From positions 494,157,216 through 494,221,215 of the forward strand of contig NC_057864.1 in NCBI RefSeq assembly GCF_019393635.1: a stretch of DNA of 64,000 nucleotides, written 5' to 3'. This DNA is from Dromiciops gliroides. Taxonomy: Eukaryota; Chordata; Mammalia; Microbiotheria; Microbiotheriidae. The position numbers and the translations under genes were made by a program. Shown piece after piece: positions 1-12,189 of this stretch (positions are counted from its first letter, which is position 1; the number at the start of each line of letters is the position of its first letter). The notes under the pieces were generated by a model, which was given only the letters and a program-made list of their open reading frames with translations, was not told where the DNA came from and did not search any database.

Positions 1-2030
1 AGGAAGACCTGACTTCAAGCCTTGCCTCTGAGCCCCTGGACCATGGAGGCAGAGCTGATGTGCCTGGGGGAAGGCAGTCCAACACCTGGAAGTTCCCTGC
101 CCAGATGAAGCCACAGGCCCAGACTAGATGCCTGAGAACCCTGCTAGTCTGCATTGTCTACCTACCACCACCCTGGGACTTGCTGGCCCCTTCTCCCTGC
201 TCAAATACTTTCCTCCGCAGCCCAGACAGAAGGTTCTCTCCCCTCATCTGTTTTCTCTTCATTTACGTCAGGCGGCTGGGTGGTACAAGGTACCCAGTGC
301 TACGGCCAAGCTCAGTCTGCCTTAGACACTCGCTTGGCTGTGTCACCCTGGGCAAGTCATGTACCCTCTCTCAGCCTCAGTTTCCTCATCTACAAAATGG
401 GGATAATAATCACACCTGTTTCACAGGGTTGTTATAAGAATCAAATAAGATCAGGTTTGTAAAGCAATCTGCAAACCTAAAAACCCCATAGATACCCTCA
501 TTCTGTCTACACCTCTCTGCTCCTCCTGCTAGACTCTAGGTTCAGGAATAGTAGGAGGAGCTAAATCCTCTTCATCCTCCTGGGGCACTGAGAGATGGAG
601 CCAGAGCCGGGTTGGAGCCCAGGACTCCCTGACTCTGGAACCAGCTCTCCATCTTGTAGGCCACACCCCTCTTCAGATAAATGGATGGGTGGATGAAGGA
701 ATGAAGGAGTGAATGTGATGGCACCCAAGAGAGTCTTTGTCCCTCTGCCCAACCCTTCTCCTGAGCCTCTGTGTCTCCCTGGGCTTATGCTTCTGGTCCA
801 GAGAATCTGCATCTACAGCAGAGATGGAGTGTGGCAGTACTGCCCAGACCGGACAGTTGATTCAGCAAGCTCCCAGTGCCTAGTCCATTCAAGGCCTGGG
901 GGCACACAAGAGAAAAGCAGCTTTTGTCCTCAGGAAGTTCACACTGTGGAGGAGTCAGGTTCCTTTGGTTTTTCGTACTTTCTACTTCCCCGAGTATAAT
1001 CTGAAAATAAGGTGTGACTCTCAGGGGCCACAGAGACTCACAAGAATATTTGGGCGAAATAAAATCCATGTGCAGTTTCCCTATTTCCAGCCCACCCAGA
1101 AGGGAAGGATGCTCCACTCGCTGCTTCCTGGGTGCTCCTGCAGGTTTCTCCCACTGCACCAACTTCCCTGGCGCTTCTAGCCTCCATAGCTCAGTACTGT
1201 TCTCTCTTCACTGAGGGTGCCCATCTAGGCTCCTGGTGAAAACAGGCCCATCTGGCCCCAGAAAGAGCCCCTCCCCACTGTCACGGGTCTATGAAGCAAT
1301 CCATGCATACTCTGTGAAGGGACAAGCCCTGAGCCTGTGATAGAAGCATAAGGACCACTTGTTCCCTCCTGAGCTGGCCAGGGTGACTCCTCAGCGTCTG
1401 AGGACAGCCTGGACCTACAGAGCTAAGTACAGCATCCAGGGACGCAGCCAGTGGAACTAGGCCCACATCCAAGGTGGCAGAAACCAGACCCGAAAGGCGG
1501 GGTGGTGGGGCACCATGATAACACCCACTAAGCCAGGGGAAACAGTCAAGCAGTTTCACAAGGCAGAGGGCATAGACCACCGCCCACCACACACTCCCTC
1601 ATTTACAATGGACGGCTTCCCTGCCCCCAACAAGTTCCAAGGCTCTCACAATGTTGTGTTTTGTTTTCTTTCGGGAGTTTTTTGGGAGAGCTGCCCCCTT
1701 TGGGCCACAGTGCTGGGCACGGTGTCAGAAAGATCGGGTTTGAACCTCGCCTCTAGCCCAAGCTGGCTGTGTGAGCTCAGGAGACCATGGCACCTCCAGA
1801 ATCTCAGGTTCTTCATCAAGAAAACGGGCCTAAGAATAGAACCTGGGTGAAGAGCTTTGCCAGCCTCAAAGCTTTGGATTCGTGCAGGCCTTCCCGAAAA
1901 GCCACAGGAACCCTAGGGCTCACCATCACCACCGCATCCTTACATCACCCACCATGGAGCCTCGTGCAGTCCACACTCAGCTGATCTAGGAGGGCCGGAA
2001 GTCAGAGAGGAACAGGGAGGGGACACTCAC
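1..2030 (-). other. S100B intron 2 (continues beyond the left edge)
   Basis: This is non-coding sequence after the S100B donor at 2030. It holds an MIR-type SINE on the plus strand at about 328-480 (gctgtgtcaccctgggcaag, then the cctcagtttcctcatctaca core). There are weaker MIR-like traces at about 585-675 (minus) and 1715-1880. I see no exon of S100B or of another gene here. Confidence 0.6.
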
Positions 2031-2168
2031 CCCTAAGAAGTGGGAGAGTTCATTGTTGATAAGCTCCTTCAGCTCCGACTTCTTCAGCTTGTGTTTGTCA
2101 CCCTCCTTCCCAGAGTACTGGTGGAATGTCTCGATGATAGCCACCATGGCTTTCTCCAGATCCGACAT
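2031..2168 (-). CDS. S100B: S100B, first coding exon (partial gene)
   Basis: This exon encodes the N-terminal 46 residues of the S100B calcium-binding protein. It starts [20 protein letters not shown] and carries the S100-type N-terminal EF-hand loop ([17 protein letters not shown]) followed by helix 2 (NNELSHFL). S100B is a small dimeric cytosolic and secreted protein, typical of astrocytes. It binds calcium and zinc and signals through partners such as RAGE. The ATG at 2168 follows an acceptor at 2187-2188 (minus reads tgtgtgcag, then gaggatctgagcttcacc before the ATG). The exon closes at a consensus donor, gtgagt (2030-2025). The length of 46 codons in phase 0 equals the human coding exon as I recall it. 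Residue 46, at the splice border, reads Gly where human has Glu. The second coding exon, with the canonical EF-hand and the EFFEHE-type tail, was not found in 1-2030 and should lie left of the window. Confidence 0.96.
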
Positions 2169-3510
2169 GGTGAAGCTCAGATCCTCCTGCACACAACCGG
2201 ATGAAAAAGCCCGCTGTGACACTGCGATATCCCTTCTGATCTGCTCCCCCACACACTTCTCATTACTGAGTGTAATAATGATGATCATGGCACCAATAAG
2301 GATCAGACGAGAGCGAAGACCCCCACGGGCTTTCCCATCAGTGACCCCTTCAGACTTCCACAATAAAGCTATCGGCGCCATCTCTTGAGGTCAGAGAAGT
2401 CATCCAGGATGAGCCAGTAGGAAATCACAGAGACCCAGGCACCTCTCAGGCCCTTTGGCCCCAGACCTGTCCACCATACCGCAAGGAGGTTCCAAATGGG
2501 AAAAATGGGACTCGAACCCAGGTCTTATGGCTCCACCAGCATCCAGGAAATAACCAAACATTCAAAAAAAGGAAAAAAGTGTCCAGGGCCCAGAAGAAGG
2601 CCAGGAAATCCAAGTTCCTGCCTGTGTGTTCTAAAGTGATTAACTGTTTCTCCTGGTTAAAATTGTATTTGCTTTATAACAAAAATGGAAGTACTCTTTT
2701 GGGGTTCAGAATCAATGTGGAATGGAAAATTACCTGAAGCGTCCCCTTGGAAACAGTCCTTGGCGGGATTCTGGCCTCTGACCTTAGTGAAGAGGTCCAG
2801 ACAGACAAGCCTCTGCTTCTACCGGCCCTAGCCCCTGCCTGGTCTTCTACAAGTACCCGGCTCCTGACTGACCCCCTGCCAGCCAGGTGCCCTGCCGGGC
2901 TGCTCTCACTGCCAGGGACCTCGCCAAGTGGAAGTGGGGGGTGGCCGTAGGCCGAGATTTCCTCCCTCTTTCTCTGAATTTATGCCAGGGGCCTTTTTGG
3001 GGGGGGAAGGGGAGATGGCGGTGGCAGACCGGGGCTCTAGAAAGGGCTCTAGAAAGAGGAGGGAGGGGCCCTTCGCCTAAGGGGGCAGGGATCTAGAAAG
3101 GCTTCTCGGTAGAAGCTGGGAAAGTGAAATTGGTGTCAACTTTCCATTCCCTGAGGCAAGCCAGGACTGGCCCAGCCTCAGGGCAAAGGGGGAGGTGCTG
3201 GCTCCGCCCGGAGTCCAAGGGCCCCTCTAGAATCCCTTCTTTTCCCTGCCCTAGACATTTGTAAAATGTCTACATCCTCATTTGTAAAATGAGGGGGTGG
3301 ACTTGGAGGCCCCACCTCCAGGATCCTTTGAACGAAACCAACCCCGAGGACCAGAGAGTCTCTGCTCAGTCCTCAGCCGGGGAACCCCTGTGTGGCCAGG
3401 GGCCAGGAAAGAGCCAGCCGAGCTCCGTATGGGCTGCCCCAGGACCCCCACTGGCCGGCCTGCCCCTGGGGCCCCTGGATCACAAGTCTCAAGGAGCTCA
3501 TTCCCACAAA

Positions 3511-3786
3511 TGTTAGTGTTTGTCCTTCGTTCTAAAAGAGGACAGATGGTGACATTGGGGTGATGTCATGACTTGCACTGAATTGGATTAAAGTGAGGCA
3601 GGACTGTGCAAAGTCACCAGCCTCATTCTCTCCTCCAGAGCCATCTGGGTCCAGTGGGAAGATATGCATCTGGACAACTGGAGATAACCCCAGATGTTTG
3701 AGGCAATCGGGGTTAAGTGACTTGCCCAGGGTCACACAGGGACTCCAGGGCCAGTGCTCTATCCACTGCACTACCTAGCGGTTCCT
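3511..3786 (-). mobile_element. Long-form marsupial tRNA-derived SINE with target-site duplication
   Basis: The tRNA-derived head lies at the right end (antisense: gggtcacacaggg ... ctatccactgcactacctag). The extra tail lies at the left (tgtccttcgttctaaaagag ... ggtgatgtcatgacttgcac). A second copy of the same long form is at 48953-49250. The insertion is flanked by a 13-bp direct repeat, tcattcccacaaa, at 3498-3510 and 3787-3799, which is an L1-style target-site duplication. Confidence 0.88.
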
Positions 3787-5075
3787 TCATTCCCACAAAG
3801 GTTTAACTAGATCCCTTCGAACATTTTGGACTGGGTATCTTTGGTTTTTACGTTCCCTTCTCCCACCTTCCCTAAGCCATACCTGGGGACAAAGAATAAA
3901 AGAGGAAAGAAAGCAGATCAGCAAAATTAACCAACCCATCAACTAAACCTGACTGGCACTGTACATAATATTCTATACCCACGGTCCCCCACATCTGCTA
4001 TAAGAAAGGATCCCAGCTAAAAACCCTATTAAAGCAAATGTGGAAAACTATCTTTACGTGTGGCCGGAAATAATCAAACACTTTAAAATTTTTAAAAAGA
4101 AAGGATCCCTTCAAGATTCATGCAAATGGCTGCAGAAACTGGCTCTGGTCACGGTTTGGTGACTACGGTACGTGGCCCTGGGGACTCTGGGCAAAGATCC
4201 TGATTTCTACTGGCGGGCACTCACTCCCGAACAGACTGTCTGCAAGAATGCAACTCCAAGGCTGTTTAAAGGACTTCAAAACCAGTGAGTCCACCCCCAG
4301 GGTCCTCCCCCTTTCAGGTCCAGGAAGACTGATCTCTAGACATCCCACCTCCACACAGCCCCTTCTCCAAGCCTTCCTGCCCCTGCACCTCAAATGCAAG
4401 CCTGAAACTTGCATGGGGCTGCCAACCCAAACCCTACCCCACCGAGTAGCCTGCCCACTCCTACTCCCAAGGAGCGTGTGTTCTTCAAACCTTAGCAGAG
4501 AGGCAATGAGGTCTAGCACTGGACTGCCAGGGTACTAGGAAGACCTGTGTTCAGATCCTGCCTCAGAAACTTCCTAGCTGTGTGATACTTGGGGAATCAC
4601 TAGGGACTTTGTGGCTGCCATGGGGCTCAATGGCAGTAACATCTGTAAAGCTCCTTGCAGACCTTGGGCCGTGTGGATGCCCCTAAAAACAGGGCCCGCC
4701 CAATGCACAGAAATGACCCAGGCAAACAAGGGAAGGTTTTCACATCGCCAACTTCCCCCTCACTGTCCATTGAGCTTATGAGTTTTCTATGCAAAAAAGC
4801 TGTAGACCAATTCTTGGTCTGGTAGGGATTTTCATAGTCAGTCAGTCCTCAGATACTCACTAGCGACGGGACCCCAGGCAAGTCCCTGGTGGCCCTTCAT
4901 TTCCTCAACTGTAAAATGAGAGCGGTGGACTCAGTGGCCTCTAAAGTGCCCAGATCTAGAGCTAAGAGCCCACTGGGCCTGACTGAGCCCATGTTGCTCT
5001 TATTTGGGAGCAGCACACTGAGAGCCAAAGGGAAACAGACATTTGTGCCAAATGGATGAGGTAAGTCCAGCCTGA

Positions 5076-5250
5076 GAGGGTCCTGCCCAGCCCTGCCTTG
5101 CCTTGCTCCTCCCTGCCCAGTCCTCCCCTTCCCTGCCCTCCAGCCCACCCCTGCCCTGCCCTGCCCAACTCTTCCCTGCCCACCTCTGCCCTGCTCTGGA
5201 CAACTCTGCCCTGCCCTGCCCTGCCCAGCCCTGCCCAGCCCTGCTTGGCA
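5076..5250. repeat. Degenerate CCTGC/CCTGCC minisatellite
   Basis: About 170 bp are built almost wholly from ccctgcc and ctgcccag blocks on the plus strand. The tract gives open but meaningless frames on both strands. It lies inside the probable S100B intron 1. Confidence 0.8.
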
Positions 5251-6256
5251 TCTCCTACAGTTCTCTATATCAAGATCTATCTCTTGACCAAGCATGAAAA
5301 TCAGAATCTTTCATTTTAATCCACCTTCTTTTTGCCTCTCCTTTCTGCCTGGGACTGTCAGACATAACCTTTTCTTACCTCTCTTGAAGACAGAGCCTGC
5401 TCTGCCTGCTCCTGGACCTCATCAATAGATGAGGAAAAGAGAGGGCAACCTGAGAGCTTGCCCGCTCTGGGGAAGAAGTTGTACTTCCCATAGGGATGAC
5501 AGGGAAAGAGGGGGCAGACCCCCAGGCCTCCCAAACAGCAGAAACATGTTCTCCAGCCACCCAGAAGCTGGGCGCTATCCAGGGGAGGAGATGTGTGACT
5601 GGCACCTAGCAAGGGCTCAGGAAATGCTTTGATTGACATGAGCGCCATCCTAAACGCAGAACGACCAGGCAGCCGGCAGTGGTTCCCAGCTAGAACCCTG
5701 CATGAGGCCATCGGCCAGAGAAACGGGAATCAGAGACCGTCCAGACCCTTGGTCCAGAGCCAAGACAGTCTGAAGAATGAATTGGGGGAGGGGCAGACTT
5801 GATGAGCCCTGTGGCCCCTCCCAACCCCTGGTCTGGGACCCAAAGACCTTCACTGGGAGTCCCGTTATTTCGAGGGTCCCTTCTACCTCTGAAATCCTTT
5901 CAGGCGTGGGGGTGAGAGAAGGAAGAAAAGGCTCATGCAACGCTTCGAGGAAAGGGCAGGGTCTTTGACCCTGAGCCAGGATCCAAACGACAGGCAAAGT
6001 CGCCCCTGGGATACTTGGGCCAACTCCTGGCCCTGGCTCAGGGGTGTGCTGGCTGCCACTGGGGAGAGACACAGACCGGGTGTCCCTGACACTGGTCACT
6101 CACCGTGTCTCAGAGAGCCGAACCCACCTTCGTCCTCAGCAAGACAATGAGCACAATGAAAAGAACTAGTACCAGAGACCTCAAGCTAGAAAACTCACCA
6201 GCCCCCAGGAGCAGGCCCCACTGCAGGGGCTCCACTGCTCCCAGCCCCTCACTCAC

Positions 6257-6330
6257 CTTCCTGCGGCTGCCTGAGGTTTTCTGTCACTGTTCTTCCTGTG
6301 GCTGAGAGCTGCCAGACACTGGCTTCTTAT
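6257..6330 (-). promoter_or_regulatory. S100B: Candidate S100B non-coding exon 1 and core promoter
   Basis: On the minus strand a consensus splice donor (aggaag|gtgagtgag, boundary at 6257/6256) lies about 4 kb upstream of the S100B coding exon. An A/T-rich TATA-like stretch (gaataagaag, about 6332-6323) lies some 60-70 bases upstream of it. This spacing suits a short non-coding first exon starting near 6300. S100 genes normally have such an exon. The call rests on donor quality and position only; no transcript evidence is available. Other gtgagt sites exist on this strand, for example near 6099. Confidence 0.35.
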
Positions 6331-6655
6331 TCTTCTCCTAGGGGTGGAGAAGGCCTATTGACATGAATGCAGCCCCGCTGCAGATGGGAGCCAACCAATG
6401 AGGGCCGGGAGAAGAGGCCGCAGTAGGAGGGAGCCAGCTGGTTCTTGGACCTGACCGAGGGCAGCCAGGGGCCTGATGCACAAGAGAGCATTGACAAAGC
6501 AGGGAGACCACATGGGTCTGCTGTGGGTGCTATTAACTGGTACACTGGCCTGAGAAAGAAAGAAAGGAGAGCCTGTTATCTAGAAATGTAGAGGTCAGCT
6601 TTTTGTCTCATTGTTTGTTTCTTATGAGAATTTAAAAACAGGCCTCCTGGGGTGG

Positions 6656-7494
6656 AAGGAGAGAAGAGAAGGGGGAGGGAGAAAAGGAGCAAAAGGGAGG
6701 AAAGAGAGAGAAAGAGAGGAAGAAAGAGAAAAAAGAAAGGAGAAAAGATGGAAGGGAAGGAGGAAAAGAGGAAGGAAGGAAGGAAGAAAAGATGGAAGGG
6801 AGGGAGGAAAAGAGGAAGGAAGGGAGGGAGGGAGGGAGGAAGGAAGGAAGGAAGGAAGGAAGGAAGGAAGGAAGGAAGGAAGGAAGGAAGGAAGAAAAGA
6901 TGGAAGGGAGGGAGGAAAAGAGGAAGGAAGGGAGGGAGGGAGGAAGGAAGGAAGGAAGGAAGGAAGGAAGGAAGGAAGGAAGGAAGGAAGGAAGGAAGGA
7001 AGGAAGGAAGGAAGGAAGAAAAGATGGAAGGGAGGGAGGGAGGAAGGAAGGAAGGAAGGAAGAAAAGATGGAAGGGAGGGAGGAAAAGAGGAAGGAAGGA
7101 AGGGAGGGAGGGAGGAAGGAAGGAAAGAAGAAAAGATGGAAGGGAGGGAGGAAAAGAGGAAGGAAGGAAGGAAGGAAGGAAGGAAGGAAGGAAGGAAGGA
7201 AGGAAGGAAGGAAGGAAGGAAGGAAGGAAGGAAGGAAGGAAGGAAGGAAGGAAGGAAGGAAGGAAGGAAGAAAAGATGGAAGGGAGGGAGGGAGGGAGGG
7301 AGGGAGGAAGGAAGGAAGGAAGGAAGGAAGGAAGGAAGGAAGGAAGGAAGGAAGGAAGGAAGGAAGGAAGGAAGGAAGGAAGGAAGGAAGGAAGGGAGGA
7401 AGGGAAGAAGGGAGGAAGGGAGGAAGGAAGAAAAGATGGAAGGGAGGGAGGAAAAGAGGAAGGAAGGAAGGGAGGGAGGGAGGGAAGGAAAGAG
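6656..7494 (+). repeat. Long GGAA/GGGA polypurine tract
   Basis: About 840 bp of almost pure purine on the plus strand. It is mainly (ggaa)n with interspersed (ggga)n and a repeating spacer, gaaaagatggaagggaggga, that recurs about eight times and gives higher-order structure. It lies a few hundred bases upstream of the candidate S100B exon 1. All long ORFs in it, on both strands, are artefacts of the repeat. Confidence 0.98.
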
Positions 7495-7949
7495 AGACAG
7501 ACAGACCTGCAGCTAGAGACAGAGTCAGCAAGATAGAGATTGAAAGATGATGAGGAAAAGTGAGAAAAAAGACAACTACAAAGGGAGGTGACAATCACTA
7601 CTCAATCAGTGGCTCTGGGCCGGCAGAAATGTTTCATCTGGTTTCCTATGAAAAAGCCTCCAAGAGTTACTCTCTTCCTAGCTTCCCCTTCACCAGCCCA
7701 ATGATGGAGGCTGCTGGCACCCCCAAAGGCTCCCCACAATGCCTGTTTCTCTCTGGGCATTAGTATTCAGCAGGGAGCCCAGACCTGACTGCTTCAGGAA
7801 GCTGTGTAAGCCCAGTGCCTTGCACATAGTAAGCCCTCCCTCGGTGTTTGATAGATGAAAGGTAAACGACTATGAAACATAAGGAATAAAACACTGTATA
7901 TAATCCAGATAACGTCATCTAACCATGAAGCCAATTAATAAGAAAACAG

Positions 7950-8780
7950 GGAGGCCACCGGAGGTTGTGGGAGGTCACAGGAAGAGAACCAGGCCTGGAG
8001 TCTGAGGACCTGAGTGACCTTTGGCCCATCATTCAACTCCTCCAGGCCTCAGTTTCTTCATCTGGAAAAGGAGGTTGGGCTGGATGAATTCCAGGGTCCC
8101 TCCCAGCTCACGACGCTAAGAAGTCTTAGAATATTATTTGCCTCCCTGGACAGCTCCCTGAGGCTGCAGGTTATTTGAAGCATTCTCCCAATAAACAGGA
8201 AGGTTTTGATCGCCTTTGGGGCAGGATGACGCCTCAAAAAAGAAGAGTTAAGTTAAACTGAGGCTTTGTCGATGGGAGATCTCGCTGATGCACGCTCTCT
8301 GAAAGCTTCCCTGACCTGGCTGTGGTCACACCTCCAACGAGGCCCTCCCCTAATTCTCGGCTCAAGCAGAGCCGGAGGGTGAGTGCCAGAGGACCACAGG
8401 TACCCTGTATCGATGTTGTCGATGTTGTCGCCAATTGTCGTGGGGGGCGGGGGGTCTACCGCTTTCAGTTCTCTTCTGACTACCAAGCCATGGACCCTCT
8501 GGGAAGGGCGCCTCCAGGCCCAAGCTATGGTCCCCTGCCTATCTAAGTTCTCACTGACTAACTCCAGAGCCGTGACTAGATAGGTGGGAGACCAGGCAAA
8601 GCAGCACCTCCAACTCTGCTTTCTAATGCAGAGCTGGTGACTACCTCTGCCCACCTCAGTCTTCTCAACTATAAAATGGGGATCATCCTAGCACATCCCT
8701 CCCTTGGTTCTTGTGAGGATCAAGATAATGTTTCTAAAGCATTTTGTAAATCTTAAAGTTATATATAAATGCTAGTTATT
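7950..8780 (+). repeat. Two MIR-type SINE copies
   Basis: The copies lie at about 7950-8115 (cctggagtctgaggacctgag ... tcagtttcttcatctggaaa) and about 8600-8780 (cagtcttctcaactataaaatggggatc ... gtaaatcttaaagt). They are recognised from the MIR core and tail pattern. Their boundaries are approximate because the copies are old. Confidence 0.7.
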
Positions 8781-9073
8781 CATTCTGGAAGTCATTAAGG
8801 CAGCTTCATTGACATTAGAAGGGAGACATCAGTACGCTGCCCCTTGGGGGAAGAGATCTTGGACTCTAGGCTTGTGATATACAGGCCCCAGAGTTTGTGA
8901 GGCCACTGCTGGGGCAGAGGAGAGGTGGGGAGTAGAACCAAGGGAGGACATGACCACAGAGGAACTCACAAGAGCTGCAGCTCCTCTGGGAAGAGTGTAA
9001 ACCAGTTTGGGGAGAGCGTAGCTCCCTAGTTTAATTATTCTTGCATTTATACTGCTTAAGAAGTTGGGGTATC

Positions 9074-9217
9074 GGGGCAGCTAGATGGCGCAATGGATAA
9101 AGCACTGGCCCTGGATTCAGGAGTACCTGAGTTCAAATCTGGCCTCAGACACTTAACACTTACTAGCTGTGTGACCCTGGGCAAGTCACTTAACCCCAAT
9201 TGCTTCACCAAAAAAAA
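9074..9217 (+). mobile_element. Marsupial tRNA-derived SINE
   Basis: A full-length copy from ggggcagctagatggcgcaa to an A-rich tail. It is flanked by a perfect 13-bp target-site duplication, aagttggggtatc (9061-9073 and 9218-9230). The intact duplication suggests a fairly recent insertion by L1 machinery. Confidence 0.93.
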
Positions 9218-11249
9218 AAGTTGGGGTATCAAAAAAGTAGTTGGGGTATTGTTACAATGTATAGGTAACCAATGTAACAACCGCTCAAACTTTGAAAATC
9301 ATTATCTTAAGTTTTTGCAACCTCTAGATGACAGCCCCCTGAGATGAGGGCCAATCATCCCACCCTAGTTAAGCTTTGGCTAACTTTAGATTCTCCAGCT
9401 TGATTCATCTCTCTCACTCATGAGCACCAAGAGCCTCGAATGAGCACAGTCCTGTGCTGACTAGGCCTTATGGGGGATGTGGGAGAAATGTGAGGTACGA
9501 TCCCTGCTCTGAGATCCTGCAAGTCTGAAGTGCCTTTCCCATAGAAGACATTTGGGGCTCCATATGGCAGTAGCGCAAACATCCTGGCGGTTGAGGAAGC
9601 TCTGCGTCAAAGGCGACCTTCATTTACAAGTGGCACATGATGGGGGCAGTCAGCACTGGATGACCGGAGTCTGGTGCCTGCAATAAGGGGCCATGTTGAG
9701 CACAACCACCAAGAAATCGCTGGTTCCATTGTCTCCTCTCTAAGGAGCGAGCAGCTTTGTTGCATCTTTAAGGCATCTGGTCACCAGCCTGTCTCCGACT
9801 CACACCCTCCTTTCGCTCCAAAGGTGTCTGGTTGGTCCTGGCCTACAGAGCCCAAAGTGATTGCTGCTGATCTGGAAATCTTCCTGAAGATGGGGCATTC
9901 TTTGAGGATGCTAAGCCAGAAATTCAGGTTTGATTTCTATGAGGGCTTTCCAGTTGGATCAAGCGCCTTCGAGGATGGCTTTCTAAGTGACAGGTCCCAA
10001 TAAGGAGAAAGTGCTCAACATAGCAATCCCCCCAGAGAGAGCAGGGGCAAACCAGGACCAGGAGGCAGAGAGCTGACCAGGATGAGATCAGGCTGCATCT
10101 GACCTTGAGGGGACAAAGAGCTCCCCAAGATAGAAGTCTCTTTGGAAGACCCACCAAAGGAAGTGGGAAGGTGGAGTGACCGGAACAGTCTGGCCTGCCT
10201 TTCCAACCCTATCCCACGCCGCTCCCCTTGCCCCACTCGGAGGTCCAGCAGTGATGACCCTCTGGCTCTCACTCACCTTCATGCCCTTGTCTGGTCATCT
10301 TCCAGTTCCTCCCCTCCACCTCCTAGAACCCTCAATGCCCTGCAAGCCCCACCCCCTCCTTTCCCAATGCTCCCGACTGCCCTCTGGGCTTGCATTGGGG
10401 GGCAGGGGGAGGGCAGGGGGGTTCTTTTCATTCTCTTCATTTCTACTCTGCATATAGTAGAGGTCCTTGTGCACCCATTAGAACCTACTGCTCTGAGATG
10501 ATGCTCCTAGTAAGAATCATTCATTCATTTCCCCTGGCATAGCTCCTGGCACAGAGTAGGCACAATAAATGCTTGCAGATTGTGTCCTTTGTCTTTCGCC
10601 AGGCATCATCGCAGACAGCAGCTCCCCATTAAAGTTGCCCATTCAGCAGGCCTCAAAGGTAAGGTCACCAGACCCCCACACAAGGGCCTCAGCTGACCTC
10701 CTTCCCTCCTGAGTTGTGAAGGAGCCCTGGCCTGGGAGTCAGTGTGAAGTCCCATCCTGACCCCAATGCTCCTGAAAGAGTGCTGGCCACAATCCCGAAT
10801 TTATTCTCTGGGGACATCTCAGAATGCCAGTCTAACCTCTTCACCCAGGCCACCTTTTCCTCTTTCTTCGGCAGGCAGGGTCTCCCTTTTGGTCCACCTC
10901 CCTCACCCCATGAACGGAGGGAATTGTACCCAGAGCGCTGAGCCTCATGTCTCTCCAGGACAACCAACCTTTATGTTCAGCAAAGCGCTTTTGCTTCCAC
11001 CCGGCTACCCCCATCCTCGGTAAAGAGACAGTCTTTTATTTTTTAAGACAGCCATTTAAAAGAGTTGAGCTCAACCATCTACATCGAAAAACCCCAAACA
11101 GCTGATGATGCTGTGGCATCCATAAGGCTGTAAGTGAGGCCATGAGCAAATCTGCCAAAAACCACGGTCATGGCCAGTGCTGGAGGGATTCTGGAAGCTA
11201 TTCATAAGGATGAAAGTGTTATAATAATGCAGAGAGGCAACTAAGTGGC

Positions 11250-11490
11250 CTGGTAATGAGAGCAAACCTCTCCACAGCGCTTTAAGGTTTGGGAAGTACT
11301 GTAGAGATGCTGTCTCATTTGATCCCCACGACAACCTTGTGAGGTAGGTGCTATCATTAGCCCCATTTCACAGATGAGGAAACTGAGGTGGAAAGAAGCT
11401 GACTTGCATATAACTAGGAAGTGTCTGGGACAGGATTGAATTAAAGACTTTATGCCTCCAACAGTCCCCTGCTCTGTCCACTACACCACC
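11250..11490 (-). repeat. MIR-type SINE, antisense
   Basis: The antisense MIR pattern is clear: gcgctttaaggtttgggaag, then ccatttcacagatgaggaaa, ending at the promoter-side segment tctgtccactacaccacc. A plus-strand MIR trace follows at about 11500-11690. Confidence 0.75.
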
Positions 11491-11754
11491 TTAGCTGGGC
11501 TGAGCTCTGGACCTGAAGCTGAGAAAACCTGAGTCCTCACCCTGACTGTGATCACTCCATCTCGTTCATTCTCAGTATCTCATCTGGAAACTGGGGAGAA
11601 TAATAGCATCTATGTCCTAGTGTGTCCTGGTGTGGGGATCAAATGAGATCTTTGCCAAACCTAAAATGTTCTAGAAAGATGGCTATCATTATCGCGGTGG
11701 GTGAGAAAACAAAGGATGGAGCTTCCAAGCTTGTCTATTGATTAAGCAATGCGA

Positions 11755-11902
11755 GGGGTAGCTAGGTGGCACAGTGGATAGAGCACTGGCCCTGGACTCA
11801 GGAGGACCTGAGTTCAAATCCAGCCTCAGACACTTAACACTTACTAGCTGTGTGACCCTGGGCAAGTCACTTAACCCTCATTGCCTCACCAGAAAAAAAA
11901 AA
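11755..11902 (+). mobile_element. Marsupial tRNA-derived SINE
   Basis: A full-length copy from ggggtagctaggtggcacag through gctgtgtgaccctgggcaag to an A-rich tail. No clean target-site duplication was found. Confidence 0.9.
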
Positions 11903-12189
11903 GATGGAGTCAGTGGGGTTCACTTACTTCCCACAATTCACCACTTGAGGCTCCAATCCCCCAATTCAAAGTGTTCCACGGTCTCTTTGGAATATGATGG
12001 TGCGTTCAAGTTTGGCCCCTTCACATTCAGTCCAGTTCAAGTGGAAAAACCCAAAGCAAAGGAACAAAAATAGGAATAAGTCTGGAAAACAAATTGCAAA
12101 AGAGACTTCATGTTGTTGGCCAGCGGCAGGCCTGAAACCAGTAAACCACAGGGACTCACACCAGCAAGGGAAGGTGGGTGCTGAGTGAA

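Larger units (their letters stand above)
2187..6256 (-). other. Probable S100B intron 1
   Basis: This stretch lies between the candidate exon 1 and the coding exon. It contains a long-form marsupial SINE (3511-3786), an MIR-like copy (about 4495-4660) and a C/T-rich minisatellite (about 5076-5250). No coding potential was recognised. Confidence 0.4.

Noticed and set aside
4897-5319. Gly/Arg/Gln-rich and Pro/Cys/Leu-rich ORFs
   Set aside because: Shadows of the CCTGC minisatellite on both strands.
6576-7598. Overlapping ORFs of 250-340 residues on both strands (Lys/Arg/Glu/Gly-rich and Pro/Ser/Leu/Phe-rich)
   Set aside because: They are translations of the GGAA/GGGA tract, open in several frames only because of the 4-bp repeat.
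10250-10282. Minus-strand ATG followed by a consensus donor (gtgagtgag)
   Set aside because: A single donor with no matching acceptor, promoter or known gene. Isolated consensus donors are common by chance.
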